NCBI RefSeq assembly: GCF_020166335.1
Contig: NZ_JAIUJR010000001.1
Span: 248,001 to 312,000, forward strand
Origin: Winogradskyella alexanderae
GTDB lineage: Bacteria; Bacteroidota; Bacteroidia; Flavobacteriales; Flavobacteriaceae
Reading direction: 5' to 3'
Length of the DNA stretch: 64,000 nt
Position 1 is the first letter of the stretch; each line of letters opens with the position of its first letter. Made by a program: the position numbers and the translations under genes. Below are positions 27,412 through 36,225 of this stretch, one piece after another. The notes under the pieces are model-generated. The model ran no database searches, had not been told where the DNA came from, and saw nothing but the letters and a program-made list of their open reading frames with translations.

Positions 27412-27885
27412 TCATAATTTCCAGGCTTTATAAGGGTTTTTGCTTAGCTGTGAGTTATAGTATTTGATATCTCCTGTCACTTCTTTTCCTAACCAAATTG
27501 GTTTTTCAAATTTGTCATCAACTGAATTCAATTCAATTTCTGCAATAATTAATCCTTCATTATCACCAAAAAATTCATCAACCTCAATGATATGACTTCC
27601 AACCTTAACTTCATACCTTACTTTATCAATAATTCCTTCTTCACATAATTGTATAAGGGATTCTGCCTCTACAGCACTTATTTCTTTCTCCCATTCAAAT
27701 CTCGCCAATCCATCATCAGAAGACAATCCTTTTACAGTTATTATACCCTTATCATTAACTAGTCTTACCCTAACTGTTCTTAAAGGGTCTGAGTTTAAAA
27801 AGCCTTGCTTAATAGCATAATGCTTAACAGCTTCTTCCTTAAACTTAGACGATGTAATTAGGTATTTACGCTCTATTTCTATCAT
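27412..27885 (-). CDS. CYTH-domain (triphosphate tunnel) protein
   Basis: A 157-residue protein. The family-defining EIERKYL (ExExK) motif is at residues 3-9, followed by the alternating charged strands of the tunnel fold (TVRVRLVNDKGIITVKG, RFEWEKEI, RYEVKVG, EVDEFFG, AEIELNS). CYTH/TTM enzymes act on triphosphate substrates such as inorganic tripolyphosphate, thiamine triphosphate or ATP with divalent metal, but the substrate here cannot be told. It is divergent from dinB with only 21 nt between the two start codons, so their promoters overlap each other's genes. Confidence 0.9.
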   Translation of the reverse strand: MIEIERKYLITSSKFKEEAVKHYAIKQGFLNSDPLRTVRVRLVNDKGIITVKGLSSDDGLARFEWEKEISAVEAESLIQLCEEGIIDKVRYEVKVGSHIIEVDEFFGDNEGLIIAEIELNSVDDKFEKPIWLGKEVTGDIKYYNSQLSKNPYKAWKL

Positions 27886-27906
27886 GGTATTACGTAAATT
27901 TACAGT

Positions 27907-29019
27907 ATGGATACTGATTTACCAATAAGAAAGATCATTCATGTAGATATGGATGCATTTTATGCCTCCGTTGAGCAAATGGATAATCCTGATCTTAAAG
28001 GTAAACCGTTAGCTGTTGGCGGTGGTGGTGCAAGAGGAGTTATTAGTGCCGCAAGTTATGAAGCGCGTAAATTTGGTGTTAAAAGCGCCATGTCCGGTAG
28101 ATTAGCAGAAAAGCTTTGCCAAGATTTAATATTTGTAAAACCTCGATTTGAGCGTTATAAAGAAATTTCCAATCAGATTAGAAAAATTTTTTTGGACTAC
28201 ACAGATCTTGTTGAACCTTTATCTCTTGATGAAGCATACTTGGATGTTACTCAAAACAAAATAGGACTGCCAAGTGCAACCCTAATTGCTCAAAAGATTA
28301 GACAGCGTATTTTTAGCGAAGTTGGCCTAACCGCTTCTGCGGGCATTTCTATAAACAAGTTTGTAGCTAAAATAGCAAGTGATTATAATAAGCCCAATGG
28401 ACAAAAAACAGTTAATCCGGAAGATGTACTTCAATTCTTGGAAGATTTAGATATTCGGAAATTTTATGGTATTGGCAAGGTAACGGCAGAAAAAATGTAC
28501 CAAAAGGGAATATTTACTGGGAAGGACCTAAAATCTAAAAGTTTCGAGTATCTCGAAGAACACTTCGGTAAATCAGGAAAGCACTACTACTATATAGTTA
28601 GAGGAATACAGAACAGTGAGGTAAAACCAAACCGAATACGTAAATCATTGGCGGCAGAACGTACCTTTAGCGAAAATTTATCTTCTGAAATTTTTATGCT
28701 AGAAAAGCTTGACCACATTGCAGATGAAGTTTCTCGACGTTTAAATAATTCAGATGTTTCTGGAAAAACAATCACTTTAAAAATTAAGTATAGTGATTTT
28801 ACATTGCAAACCAGAAGTAAAACGTTACCATTTTATATTAATAACAAAGCTATTATCCTAGAAAACGCAAAAGAACTTCTTTATCAAGATGAATTAAAAA
28901 ACTCGGTTAGGCTATTGGGAATCTCACTTTCCAATCTAAATACGAATAAAGAAACCTCGGTTAAAACAAAAGTTGACAATAAGAAATCCGTTAGCGTACA
29001 ACTAAAATTTGACTTCTAA
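27907..29019 (+). CDS. dinB: DNA polymerase IV (Y-family translesion polymerase)
   Basis: A 370-residue DinB. The catalytic residues are visible: Asp14 and Asp16 in HVDMDAFYASVEQ, and Asp108-Glu109 in PLSLDEAYLD. Tyr19 is the steric gate against ribonucleotides. The helix-hairpin-helix (FYGIGKVTAEKM) and little-finger domain follow, and the tail QLKFDF resembles a sliding-clamp-binding motif. It copies past damaged template bases and is often SOS-controlled, but no LexA-like box could be identified in the 21-nt gap. It converges with pyk with a 1-nt gap. Confidence 0.96.
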   Translation: MDTDLPIRKIIHVDMDAFYASVEQMDNPDLKGKPLAVGGGGARGVISAASYEARKFGVKSAMSGRLAEKLCQDLIFVKPRFERYKEISNQIRKIFLDYTDLVEPLSLDEAYLDVTQNKIGLPSATLIAQKIRQRIFSEVGLTASAGISINKFVAKIASDYNKPNGQKTVNPEDVLQFLEDLDIRKFYGIGKVTAEKMYQKGIFTGKDLKSKSFEYLEEHFGKSGKHYYYIVRGIQNSEVKPNRIRKSLAAERTFSENLSSEIFMLEKLDHIADEVSRRLNNSDVSGKTITLKIKYSDFTLQTRSKTLPFYINNKAIILENAKELLYQDELKNSVRLLGISLSNLNTNKETSVKTKVDNKKSVSVQLKFDF

Positions 29020-29020
29020 G

Positions 29021-30460
29021 CTAAAAACTACAGCTTTCTATTTCAGTAACCCTTAGAGTGTTTACCATACCTTTTTCCTGTATTGGCATTGCAGCTAAGC
29101 TTATAAGCATGTCTCCGACCTCTAAATAACCTTTTTTACAAGCAATAGCATTAACGTCCTCAATTGTTTCGTCGGTACTTACAAACCTATCATAATAAAA
29201 TGCCTTAACGCCCCAAAGTAAATTTAGCTGTGTTAAAATACGTTTGTTAGATGTAAATACTAGGATGTGCGCTTTAGGTCGCCATGCGGAAATTTGAAAT
29301 GCAGTATAGCCACTGTTTGTAAGAGTTGAAATGGCCTTGGCATTTATTTCATTTGCCATATTTGCAGCATGATAACAAATTGCTTTTGTTATATAGCGTT
29401 TTGTGCGAATGTGTGGTGGTGATTGCGGCACTTCTATTAAATGCGAATCTTCAACACTTCTAATAATATTAGACATTTGACGAATAACCTGCACAGGATA
29501 CTGCCCAACAGAAGTTTCACCCGAAAGCATAACTGCATCTGCTCCATCCATTACAGAATTGGCAACGTCATTAACTTCTGCTCTTGTAGGTGTTAAACTG
29601 GTAATCATCGTTTCCATCATCTGTGTTGCGATAATTACCGGAATTCTCGCTCGTTTAGCGCGTAACACCAATTTTTTCTGAATTAGAGGCACTTCCTCTG
29701 CAGGAATCTCGACCCCTAAATCTCCACGAGCTACCATTAACCCATCACAGTACGCTACTATTTTATCTATATTCTCTACAGCTTCAGGCTTTTCAATCTT
29801 AGCTATTATTGGAATTTTATAATCACTGTTTTCCTTAATAAGTTCTTCTAGTTGCATAAGATCCTCTGCATGTCTTACAAATGAAAGTGCTATCCAATCA
29901 ACTTTTTGACTAATTGCGAAAAGTGCATCATCAATATCTTTTTCCGTCAATGCTGGTTGAGAAATACTAGTATTTGGAAGATTCACACCTTTCTTTGATT
30001 TCAATGGACCTCCTTGGATAACTTTTGCTTTTACTTCTGTTTTGCCGTCTGTAGAAACTACCTCGAAGATTAGTTTACCATCATCTAACAGTATTTTTTC
30101 ACCTGGTTTTGCATCTTGCGGAAAGTTATCATAAGTCATGTACACTCTTTCCTTTGTGCCTTCAAACCGTTCGCCAGTAGCAAAAACTATTTCATCACCT
30201 TCATTTACAATAACTTCTCCCTTCATCACACCAACTCTTAATTTTGGTCCTTGTAAATCTGCTAAAATGGCGGCATTATAACCAAATTCATCATTAAGTT
30301 CTCTAATAATATCTATCCGTTCCTTTACTGTATCATAATCCGCGTGCGAAAAGTTTATTCTGAAAACATTCGCTCCTTCATCAAGCATTTGTTTAAGTAT
30401 TTCTTTTGAGCTGGTTGCTGGCCCCAAGGTTGCAACTATTTTTGTTTTTTTGTTTGGCAT
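29021..30460 (-). CDS. pyk: Pyruvate kinase
   Basis: A 479-residue glycolytic enzyme making ATP and pyruvate from phosphoenolpyruvate. Conserved blocks are KTKIVATLGPATSS at the start, FRINFSHAD, the active-site IIAKIEKPEAVENID, and DGLMVARGDLGVEIP; the C-terminal allosteric domain is complete. The start is the ATG at 30460; a TTG three bases upstream gives the same protein with one extra residue. It is the last gene of the minus-strand acpP-fabF-rnc-IPExxxVDY block, 4 nt after its neighbour. Confidence 0.97.
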   Translation of the reverse strand: MPNKKTKIVATLGPATSSKEILKQMLDEGANVFRINFSHADYDTVKERIDIIRELNDEFGYNAAILADLQGPKLRVGVMKGEVIVNEGDEIVFATGERFEGTKERVYMTYDNFPQDAKPGEKILLDDGKLIFEVVSTDGKTEVKAKVIQGGPLKSKKGVNLPNTSISQPALTEKDIDDALFAISQKVDWIALSFVRHAEDLMQLEELIKENSDYKIPIIAKIEKPEAVENIDKIVAYCDGLMVARGDLGVEIPAEEVPLIQKKLVLRAKRARIPVIIATQMMETMITSLTPTRAEVNDVANSVMDGADAVMLSGETSVGQYPVQVIRQMSNIIRSVEDSHLIEVPQSPPHIRTKRYITKAICYHAANMANEINAKAISTLTNSGYTAFQISAWRPKAHILVFTSNKRILTQLNLLWGVKAFYYDRFVSTDETIEDVNAIACKKGYLEVGDMLISLAAMPIQEKGMVNTLRVTEIESCSF

Positions 30461-30464
30461 CAAT

Positions 30465-30944
30465 TCAAAAAATTAAATGGTTCTTTGATTTTAATTTTAA
30501 TGGATTTACACTGTAACTTGTTATTATCTGAGGTATGCTTTGTAACGTATTTAAAATTACTTTTTCGTTTATGTTTTGAATTTCCTCTGATATTTTAATA
30601 AAGAAGTTTACGGTTTTGTATTCTGAAATTAAATTGAAGGTTCTTATAACTTTTTGGTTATTTTGAAATAAGGTTCCTGTACTTGCTAAACTATTTTCTT
30701 CCCTTTTACAAATGTTGGAAACCAGATTCCATGTCACATATTCAGAATGGTTTTTCCACTCAAATAGGCTATAAGAAGATTCGAGATATTTAAAATCTAA
30801 ATCTTCTGTTTTTCTGCTTAACTGCAATCCTAAAGTTTTATTGAGTAAATAGGCAAGTCTATAATCTTCTAAATTGCAATGTAGGGCAATGAGCTTATAA
30901 CTGTCATCATAAAAATCATCTACCTGAAGTTTATGCAAAGCCAT
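30465..30944 (-). CDS. IPExxxVDY family protein
   Basis: A 159-residue protein of unknown function. It begins MALHKLQVDDFYDD, contains the LIALHCNLEDYRLAYLLNK segment and carries a degenerate form of the naming motif near the C-terminus (IPQIITSYSV in place of IPExxxVDY). The family is restricted to Bacteroidota and is typically encoded between rnc and pyk, as it is here. No catalytic residues are obvious. It is separated from rnc by 123 nt containing a small perfect hairpin (31026-31041), so it may have its own promoter. Confidence 0.85.
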   Translation of the reverse strand: MALHKLQVDDFYDDSYKLIALHCNLEDYRLAYLLNKTLGLQLSRKTEDLDFKYLESSYSLFEWKNHSEYVTWNLVSNICKREENSLASTGTLFQNNQKVIRTFNLISEYKTVNFFIKISEEIQNINEKVILNTLQSIPQIITSYSVNPLKLKSKNHLIF

Positions 30945-31067
30945 ATAATTACAAGTTTAATACTGTAAAGATATACTTTTAAAAGGTTACATAAGTGAAC
31001 TTTGTGCTAATCTTAACCCTTAACAATAACGAAAACGTTATAGTAGATAGTTTTGGTTTTTAACGGA

Positions 31068-31808
31068 TTAAATAAGCTTAGTCATTTGTTTCTGAAAGGC
31101 AAAAAACGCTCGTTTTGAGGCTTTTTCTTCAGCTTTTTTCTTAGAGGTTGCCCTTGCTTTTGAAACAACCTTTTTGTTTATACTTAAGCGCACTGAGAAA
31201 TGTTTTAGCTCATCCTTTCCCGTGTCTTCGTAAACCTCGTAATCAAAAGTATTTTTTTCTTTTTGACACCATTCAATTAATAGACTTTTATAACTGATCA
31301 CTTTACCCTCTAAGGTTTCAATATCTACATAAGGATAAATTACACGCTTGTAAATAAAGCGCTCACAGAACTTATAGCCTTTGTCTAGATAAATAGCTCC
31401 AACAAGAGCTTCAAAAAGATTACCGTGAATATTATTTCCAAAATTAGACTTTGGAATTCTGCTTTGTACTAAATCAATGAGGTTTAAATCTTTACCTAGT
31501 TCATTTAAGTGTTGTCGACTTACAACTTTAGATCGCATTTTGGTTAAATAACCTTCATCACCATGCGGAACTTGCTCATAAAGGTAGGCCGCTATTACGG
31601 AACTCAACATAGCATCACCAACAAACTCTAGTCTTTCATAATTAATTGCATTACCCTTTTTATCCTTCATATTCATTGAACGATGGGTAAAAGCCTTGAT
31701 GTATAACGATTTTGATTTGGGTTTAAAACCAAGTATATCTTTAAGTTTCAAAAAAAAATTCCCGTCTGAATCAGTACGGGAATTTAATATGTTACGAATG
31801 AAACTCAT
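31068..31808 (-). CDS. rnc: Ribonuclease III
   Basis: A 246-residue double-strand-specific endoribonuclease for rRNA and mRNA processing. The signature ERLEFVGDAML covers residues 58-68 with metal-binding Glu61 and Asp65; the second acidic cluster is in NLFEALVGAIYLDKG. A double-stranded-RNA-binding domain fills the C-terminus (KSLLIEWCQKE to KKKAEEKASKRAFFAF). The gene starts 7 nt after fabF, a classic acpP-fabF-rnc arrangement. Confidence 0.96.
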   Translation of the reverse strand: MSFIRNILNSRTDSDGNFFLKLKDILGFKPKSKSLYIKAFTHRSMNMKDKKGNAINYERLEFVGDAMLSSVIAAYLYEQVPHGDEGYLTKMRSKVVSRQHLNELGKDLNLIDLVQSRIPKSNFGNNIHGNLFEALVGAIYLDKGYKFCERFIYKRVIYPYVDIETLEGKVISYKSLLIEWCQKEKNTFDYEVYEDTGKDELKHFSVRLSINKKVVSKARATSKKKAEEKASKRAFFAFQKQMTKLI

Positions 31809-31815
31809 TCAAGAT

Positions 31816-33066
31816 TTAATCTAATTTTTTAAATAATACACAAGCGTTATGGCCACCAAATCCAAATGTATTACTCATTGCTACTTTAATATCGCGCTTT
31901 TGAGCTTTATTGAGTGTTAGATTTAATTCTGGATCAATATTTTCATCGACAGTCTCATGGTTAATTGTTGGAGGAATTATACCATGCTCTAAGGCCAAAA
32001 TAGAAGCAATTGCCTCAATAGCTCCAGCTGCACCCAACAAGTGTCCTGTCATTGATTTAGTAGAATTAATATTTATGCTTTTTGCATGGTCTCCAAATAC
32101 TTCAGATATAGCCTTTAATTCGGCCACATCTCCCAGAGGAGTTGATGTACCGTGTGTGTTAATATGATCTACGTCCTCAGGATTTAAACCTGCATTTTCT
32201 AAACAATTCTTCATTACCGCAACAACACCAATACCATCAGGATGTGGTGCAGTCATATGGTAGGCATCAGAAGACAATCCGCCACCAACAACCTCAGCAT
32301 ATATTTTAGCGCCTCTGGCTTTCGCATGTTCGTATTCTTCTAATATAATTGCGCCAGCACCTTCACCTAGTACAAAACCGTCTCGATTTGCATCGAAAGG
32401 TCTAGAAGCTGTTTCTGGGCTATCATTTCTAGTACTCATTGCATGCATAGCATTAAACCCACCCATACCAGCAATAGTAACGGCAGCTTCACTTCCTCCT
32501 GTAATAATAACGTCACAATGCCCTAGTCTAATAGTATTTAATGCATCGATCATGGAATTAGCAGATGAGGCACATGCAGATACAGTAGTGTAATTTGGCC
32601 CCATAAATCCATACTTGATGGAGATATTACCTGGTGCTATATCAGCAATCATCTTGGGTATGAAGAAAGGGTTAAAACGAGGACTTCCGTCTCCAGCAGC
32701 ATAGTTTAACACCTCATCTTGAAATGTTTGTAAACCGCCTATTCCGGCTCCCCAAATTACACCTACTCTATATTTGTTTAGCGCATCTAGATCAAGTTTT
32801 GAGTCTGCAATTGCCTCATCAGAAGCTACCATTGCATACTGTGAAAACCTGTCCATTTTCCTTGCTAACTTTCTATCAATAAAGTCGTTAACTTCAAAGT
32901 TCTTTACTTCACAAGCGAATTGAGTTTTGAATTTTTCCGCATCGAAATACGTAATTGGCGCAGCACCACTTTTACCACTGACTAGACCTTCCCAATATTC
33001 ATCCTTGGTATTGCCAATCGGTGTAAGTGCTCCTAAACCGGTAACTACTACTCGCTTCAGTTCCAT
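31816..33066 (-). CDS. fabF: Beta-ketoacyl-ACP synthase II
   Basis: A 416-residue condensing enzyme elongating acyl-ACP in fatty acid synthesis. The nucleophile is Cys165 in TVSACASSAN, and the two catalytic histidines lie in INTHGTSTPLGD and in MTGHLLGAAGA; the C-terminal NTFGFGGHNACVLF loop is complete. The acceptor protein gene acpP lies 8 nt upstream. Length and motifs fit FabF rather than FabB or FabH. Confidence 0.97.
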   Translation of the reverse strand: MELKRVVVTGLGALTPIGNTKDEYWEGLVSGKSGAAPITYFDAEKFKTQFACEVKNFEVNDFIDRKLARKMDRFSQYAMVASDEAIADSKLDLDALNKYRVGVIWGAGIGGLQTFQDEVLNYAAGDGSPRFNPFFIPKMIADIAPGNISIKYGFMGPNYTTVSACASSANSMIDALNTIRLGHCDVIITGGSEAAVTIAGMGGFNAMHAMSTRNDSPETASRPFDANRDGFVLGEGAGAIILEEYEHAKARGAKIYAEVVGGGLSSDAYHMTAPHPDGIGVVAVMKNCLENAGLNPEDVDHINTHGTSTPLGDVAELKAISEVFGDHAKSININSTKSMTGHLLGAAGAIEAIASILALEHGIIPPTINHETVDENIDPELNLTLNKAQKRDIKVAMSNTFGFGGHNACVLFKKLD

Positions 33067-33074
33067 AAAGTAAT

Positions 33075-33308
33075 TTATTTTGCTTCTTCTATATAAGAAA
33101 TAGCTTGACCAACTGTTGCAATATTTTCAGCTTGATCATCTGGGATTTGAATATCAAATTCTTTTTCGAATTCCATTATTAATTCAACAGTGTCCAATGA
33201 ATCTGCTCCTAAATCATTAGTGAAGCTAGCTTCAGTTACAACCTCGTTTTCATCAACACCTAATTTGTCTACGATAATCGCTTTTACTCTTGATGCAATG
33301 TCTGACAT
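33075..33308 (-). CDS. acpP: Acyl carrier protein
   Basis: A 77-residue acidic protein. The phosphopantetheine attachment site is Ser37 in [16 protein letters not shown]. Acyl chains are carried on this arm during fatty acid and lipid A synthesis. It leads the minus-strand operon with fabF and rnc and has a TAnnTTTG box 32 nt upstream of its ATG. Confidence 0.97.
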   Translation of the reverse strand: MSDIASRVKAIIVDKLGVDENEVVTEASFTNDLGADSLDTVELIMEFEKEFDIQIPDDQAENIATVGQAISYIEEAK

Positions 33309-33339
33309 AATCTTTTAATTTTAAGTTTTAATTAGACCG

Positions 33340-33347
33340 CAAAAATA
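33340..33347 (-). promoter_or_regulatory. acpP-fabF-rnc promoter -7 box
   Basis: On the minus strand TATTTTTG matches TAnnTTTG exactly. The expected leader is about 25 nt. No TTG was found at the -33 distance. Confidence 0.55.
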
Positions 33348-33490
33348 AAAAACTTTCTTTTAAAAATCCTTTTTACTGATAAAATGTATGCCTTAGCCAT
33401 AAATTCATACATCTATTTAATAATTGCGTCTAATTGTTAATTATTATTCTTTTTTTTGTTTTTGAATAATAGCACATTGACAGTAAGTTT

Positions 33491-34057
33491 ATGAAACGTG
33501 TAGTAATTTTTGCGTCCGGTAGTGGCTCTAATGCTGAAAATTTAATAAAGTTTTTTCACAACAACGATAATGTTTCTGTTATTCAAGTTTTGACTAACAA
33601 TCCTCATGCCAAAGTTCTGGATCGTTGTAAAAAATTGAATATTAGTGCGTTATCCTTTAATAGGGTGGCATTTTCAAAATCTGAGGATATCCTAAATATT
33701 CTAAAAATTCAAAAACCCGATCTTATAGTTTTAGCTGGGTTCTTATGGAAGTTCCCGAAATTTATACTTAATCATTTTCCGAATAAGGTGATAAATATTC
33801 ATCCAGCATTGCTTCCTAAATACGGTGGAAAGGGAATGTATGGCATGCATGTTCATGAAGCAGTAGTGGCCAATGGCGAGAAGGAATCTGGCATTACAAT
33901 TCATTATGTTAATGAAAACTATGATGAAGGTGCAATTATATTTCAAGAAAAGTGTGAAATCTTAGCATCTGATACGCCCCAAGATGTAGCTTCAAAAATC
34001 CACGATTTAGAAATGAAGTATTTTCCGAAAGTAGTAAACGACATACTAAATGACTAA
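33491..34057 (+). CDS. purN: Phosphoribosylglycinamide formyltransferase
   Basis: A 188-residue purine-biosynthesis enzyme that uses 10-formyl-tetrahydrofolate. The substrate loop FASGSGSNAENL is at residues 8-19, the catalytic Asn-His pair is in VINIHPALLPKYGGKG, and the conserved Asp is in NYDEGAIIFQ. It is divergent from acpP across 182 nt. Its stop overlaps the next gene by 8 nt, so the downstream RNase H gene is translationally coupled to it. Confidence 0.95.
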   Translation: MKRVVIFASGSGSNAENLIKFFHNNDNVSVIQVLTNNPHAKVLDRCKKLNISALSFNRVAFSKSEDILNILKIQKPDLIVLAGFLWKFPKFILNHFPNKVINIHPALLPKYGGKGMYGMHVHEAVVANGEKESGITIHYVNENYDEGAIIFQEKCEILASDTPQDVASKIHDLEMKYFPKVVNDILND

Positions 34058-34691
34058 AACCAAAAAGAAATACTATACTGTATGGAAAGGCCATAATACA
34101 GGTGTATTTGAATCTTGGGATGATTGTAAGGCGCAGATCAAAGATTTTAAAGGATCTCAATACAAATCATTTGCATCTTTTGAAGCAGCAAAAACTGCTT
34201 ACAAAGCAGGTCCAAAGGATTTTATTGGAAAATCCAAGAAGTTTAAAAGTGAACTGACTAAAGAACAACTCAAAAAGATAGGGCAACCTAACCTAAATTC
34301 AATTTGTGTAGATGCTGCTGTTAGCGGAAATCCCGGTAAATTGGAATATCGAGGCGTTGATACACGAACAAAAAAACAGATCTTCATTCAAGGGCCCTTT
34401 GAGGAAGGAACCAACAACATTGGTGAGTTTTTGGCAATAGTACATGGTTTAGCCTTATTAAAACAAAAAGCTAGCAATAAAATAATCTATACTGATTCAA
34501 TTACTGCTATAAGTTGGGTGAAGAAAAAAAATTGTAACACCAAACTTAAAAGAACCGAAAAAAACAAACCGTTATTTGATTTGGTAAATAGGGCATTAAA
34601 GTGGCTTATGGAAAATAATTACTCAACTACAATAGTTAAATGGGAAACTAAAGCTTGGGGGGAAATTCCTGCAGATTTTGGAAGGAAATAA
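34050..34691 (+). CDS. Ribonuclease H with N-terminal viroplasmin (hybrid-binding) domain
   Basis: A 213-residue protein. Residues 1-50 are a viroplasmin/HBD-type RNA-DNA-hybrid binding domain (YYTVWKGHNTGVFESWDDC, then YKSFASFEAAKTAY). The RNase HI core starts near residue 85: metal ligands appear as Asp in SICVDAAV, Glu in NNIGEFLAIVHGL, Asp in IIYTDSITA and the C-terminal Asp in EIPADFGRK. It is predicted to remove RNA from RNA-DNA hybrids. The two-domain layout resembles eukaryotic RNase H1 and some bacterial enzymes. It is embedded between purN and the monooxygenase gene with overlaps or minimal gaps. Confidence 0.9.
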   Translation: MTKTKKKYYTVWKGHNTGVFESWDDCKAQIKDFKGSQYKSFASFEAAKTAYKAGPKDFIGKSKKFKSELTKEQLKKIGQPNLNSICVDAAVSGNPGKLEYRGVDTRTKKQIFIQGPFEEGTNNIGEFLAIVHGLALLKQKASNKIIYTDSITAISWVKKKNCNTKLKRTEKNKPLFDLVNRALKWLMENNYSTTIVKWETKAWGEIPADFGRK

Positions 34692-34695
34692 ATCT

Positions 34696-36147
34696 ATGGA
34701 AACAGGTAGTTATTATGATGTTTTAATTATTGGTGCTGGTTTATCTGGTATTGGAGCAGCCTGCCATCTAAAAAGAAAAAGTCCTGGTAGAACATATCAC
34801 ATTTTAGAGTCTAGATCCAATCTTGGCGGTACATGGGACTTGTTTAAGTACCCTGGTATACGTTCTGATTCTGACATGTATACATTTGGATATTCCTTTA
34901 AAACATGGGATAAACCAAAATCATTCGCGGACGCACCTTCAATCTTAAAGTACCTGCAAGAGGCAACTGAAGAATACAAGGTCAAAGACAACATTTCATA
35001 TAACCAGAAAGCAATTTCATATAGTTTCAACACTTCAAATAATCAGTGGTCCGTCAGAGCATTAAATACCAATACCAAAAAAGAATCCACAATCAATTGT
35101 AAATTCTTGTTTAATTGTAGCGGTTACTACAATTACGATGAAGGTTACACTCCAGAATTTAAGGGGCTCGATGACTTCCAAGGTATATTTATTCATCCTC
35201 AAAAATGGCCAAAAGACTTAATCTTATCTAATAAACAAGTTGTTGTTATTGGTAGCGGAGCTACTGCCGTAACCATAGTGCCAGAAATAGCACAAAAAGT
35301 AGGACATGTTACATTGCTGCAAAGATCACCAACGTATGTTGGTGCGTTGCCAAACAAAGACAAAGTTGCTAGATTCTTAAAATTCCTACTCCCAAAAAAA
35401 CTAGCTCATAAAGTTATAAGAACAAAGAACATTTTATTGGATATTGCTTTTTTTAATGCTTGTAGAAAATGGCCAAACACCATGAAAAAGTACATCATTA
35501 AAAAAGCACAAACAGAGCTTGGTGATTATCCTGTTAATCCACATTTTACGCCGAATTACAATCCTTGGGAACAACGGTTTTGTTTGGCACCAGATGGTGA
35601 CCTTTTTAAAGCAATCAGATCTGGAAAGGCTTCGGTTGAAACAGAAAAAATATCTCATTTTTATAATAAGGGCGTTGCACTAGAATCAGGCAAAAATCTT
35701 GAAGCAGATATTATTATTAGTGCTACAGGGTTAAAAATACTTCCATTGGGAGGTGTAAAGATTCTTGTAGATAATCAAACTATTGATTTATCCCAATTGT
35801 ATGTTTATAAAGGATGTATGCTTAGCAGTTTACCAAACCTGTTTTTGTTTGTCGGTTACACAAATGCTTCATGGACATTAAAAAGTGATCTAACTAGTGA
35901 ATATATAGCCCGTGTTTTAGGTTATATGAATAAAAAGGGCTTAAATACTATTTGTCCTATGTTAAAAGATTCAACTATCAAACCAATACCATTGCTAAAC
36001 TTAAATTCAGGCTATATCCATAGGGCAAAAAATATACTCCCAAATCAAGGAAACAAAGTGCCATGGCGGGTTTATCAAAATTATATTCTAGATTACAAGA
36101 TGCTAAGAATTGATAAAATCAACGATGGTATCGCGGTATTCAAATGA
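34696..36147 (+). CDS. Baeyer-Villiger-type flavin monooxygenase
   Basis: A 483-residue FAD/NADPH enzyme. The start is the ATG at 34696; the TTG at 34678 lies inside the RNase H gene. The FAD-binding GAGLSG motif is at residues 13-18, and a second Rossmann motif (VVVIGSGATAVTI) binds NADPH. Between them is the type I Baeyer-Villiger fingerprint FxGxxxHxxxW, exactly matched by Phe161, Gly163, His167 and Trp171. Such enzymes insert oxygen next to carbonyls or oxidise heteroatoms; the closest recognisable type is the EthA-like group. The natural substrate is unknown, and no catabolic neighbours suggest one. Confidence 0.9.
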   Translation: METGSYYDVLIIGAGLSGIGAACHLKRKSPGRTYHILESRSNLGGTWDLFKYPGIRSDSDMYTFGYSFKTWDKPKSFADAPSILKYLQEATEEYKVKDNISYNQKAISYSFNTSNNQWSVRALNTNTKKESTINCKFLFNCSGYYNYDEGYTPEFKGLDDFQGIFIHPQKWPKDLILSNKQVVVIGSGATAVTIVPEIAQKVGHVTLLQRSPTYVGALPNKDKVARFLKFLLPKKLAHKVIRTKNILLDIAFFNACRKWPNTMKKYIIKKAQTELGDYPVNPHFTPNYNPWEQRFCLAPDGDLFKAIRSGKASVETEKISHFYNKGVALESGKNLEADIIISATGLKILPLGGVKILVDNQTIDLSQLYVYKGCMLSSLPNLFLFVGYTNASWTLKSDLTSEYIARVLGYMNKKGLNTICPMLKDSTIKPIPLLNLNSGYIHRAKNILPNQGNKVPWRVYQNYILDYKMLRIDKINDGIAVFK

Positions 36148-36194
36148 GATTGAACTAATAGATTATATCTGTTTTAATAGGAATTTATTTTGTT

Positions 36195-36202
36195 TAAATT
36201 TG
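36195..36202 (+). promoter_or_regulatory. Promoter -7 box of the PfkB kinase gene
   Basis: TAAATTTG matches TAnnTTTG, 23 nt before the ATG. The sequence at -33 (TCTG) is only a partial match. Confidence 0.5.
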
Positions 36203-36225
36203 CACCTTAATCAAACTTACTTTTA

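Noticed and set aside
31026-31041. ATAACG-AAAA-CGTTAT hairpin between rnc and the IPExxxVDY gene as an rnc terminator
   Set aside because: The stem is short and no T-run follows on the minus strand, so I did not list it as a terminator.
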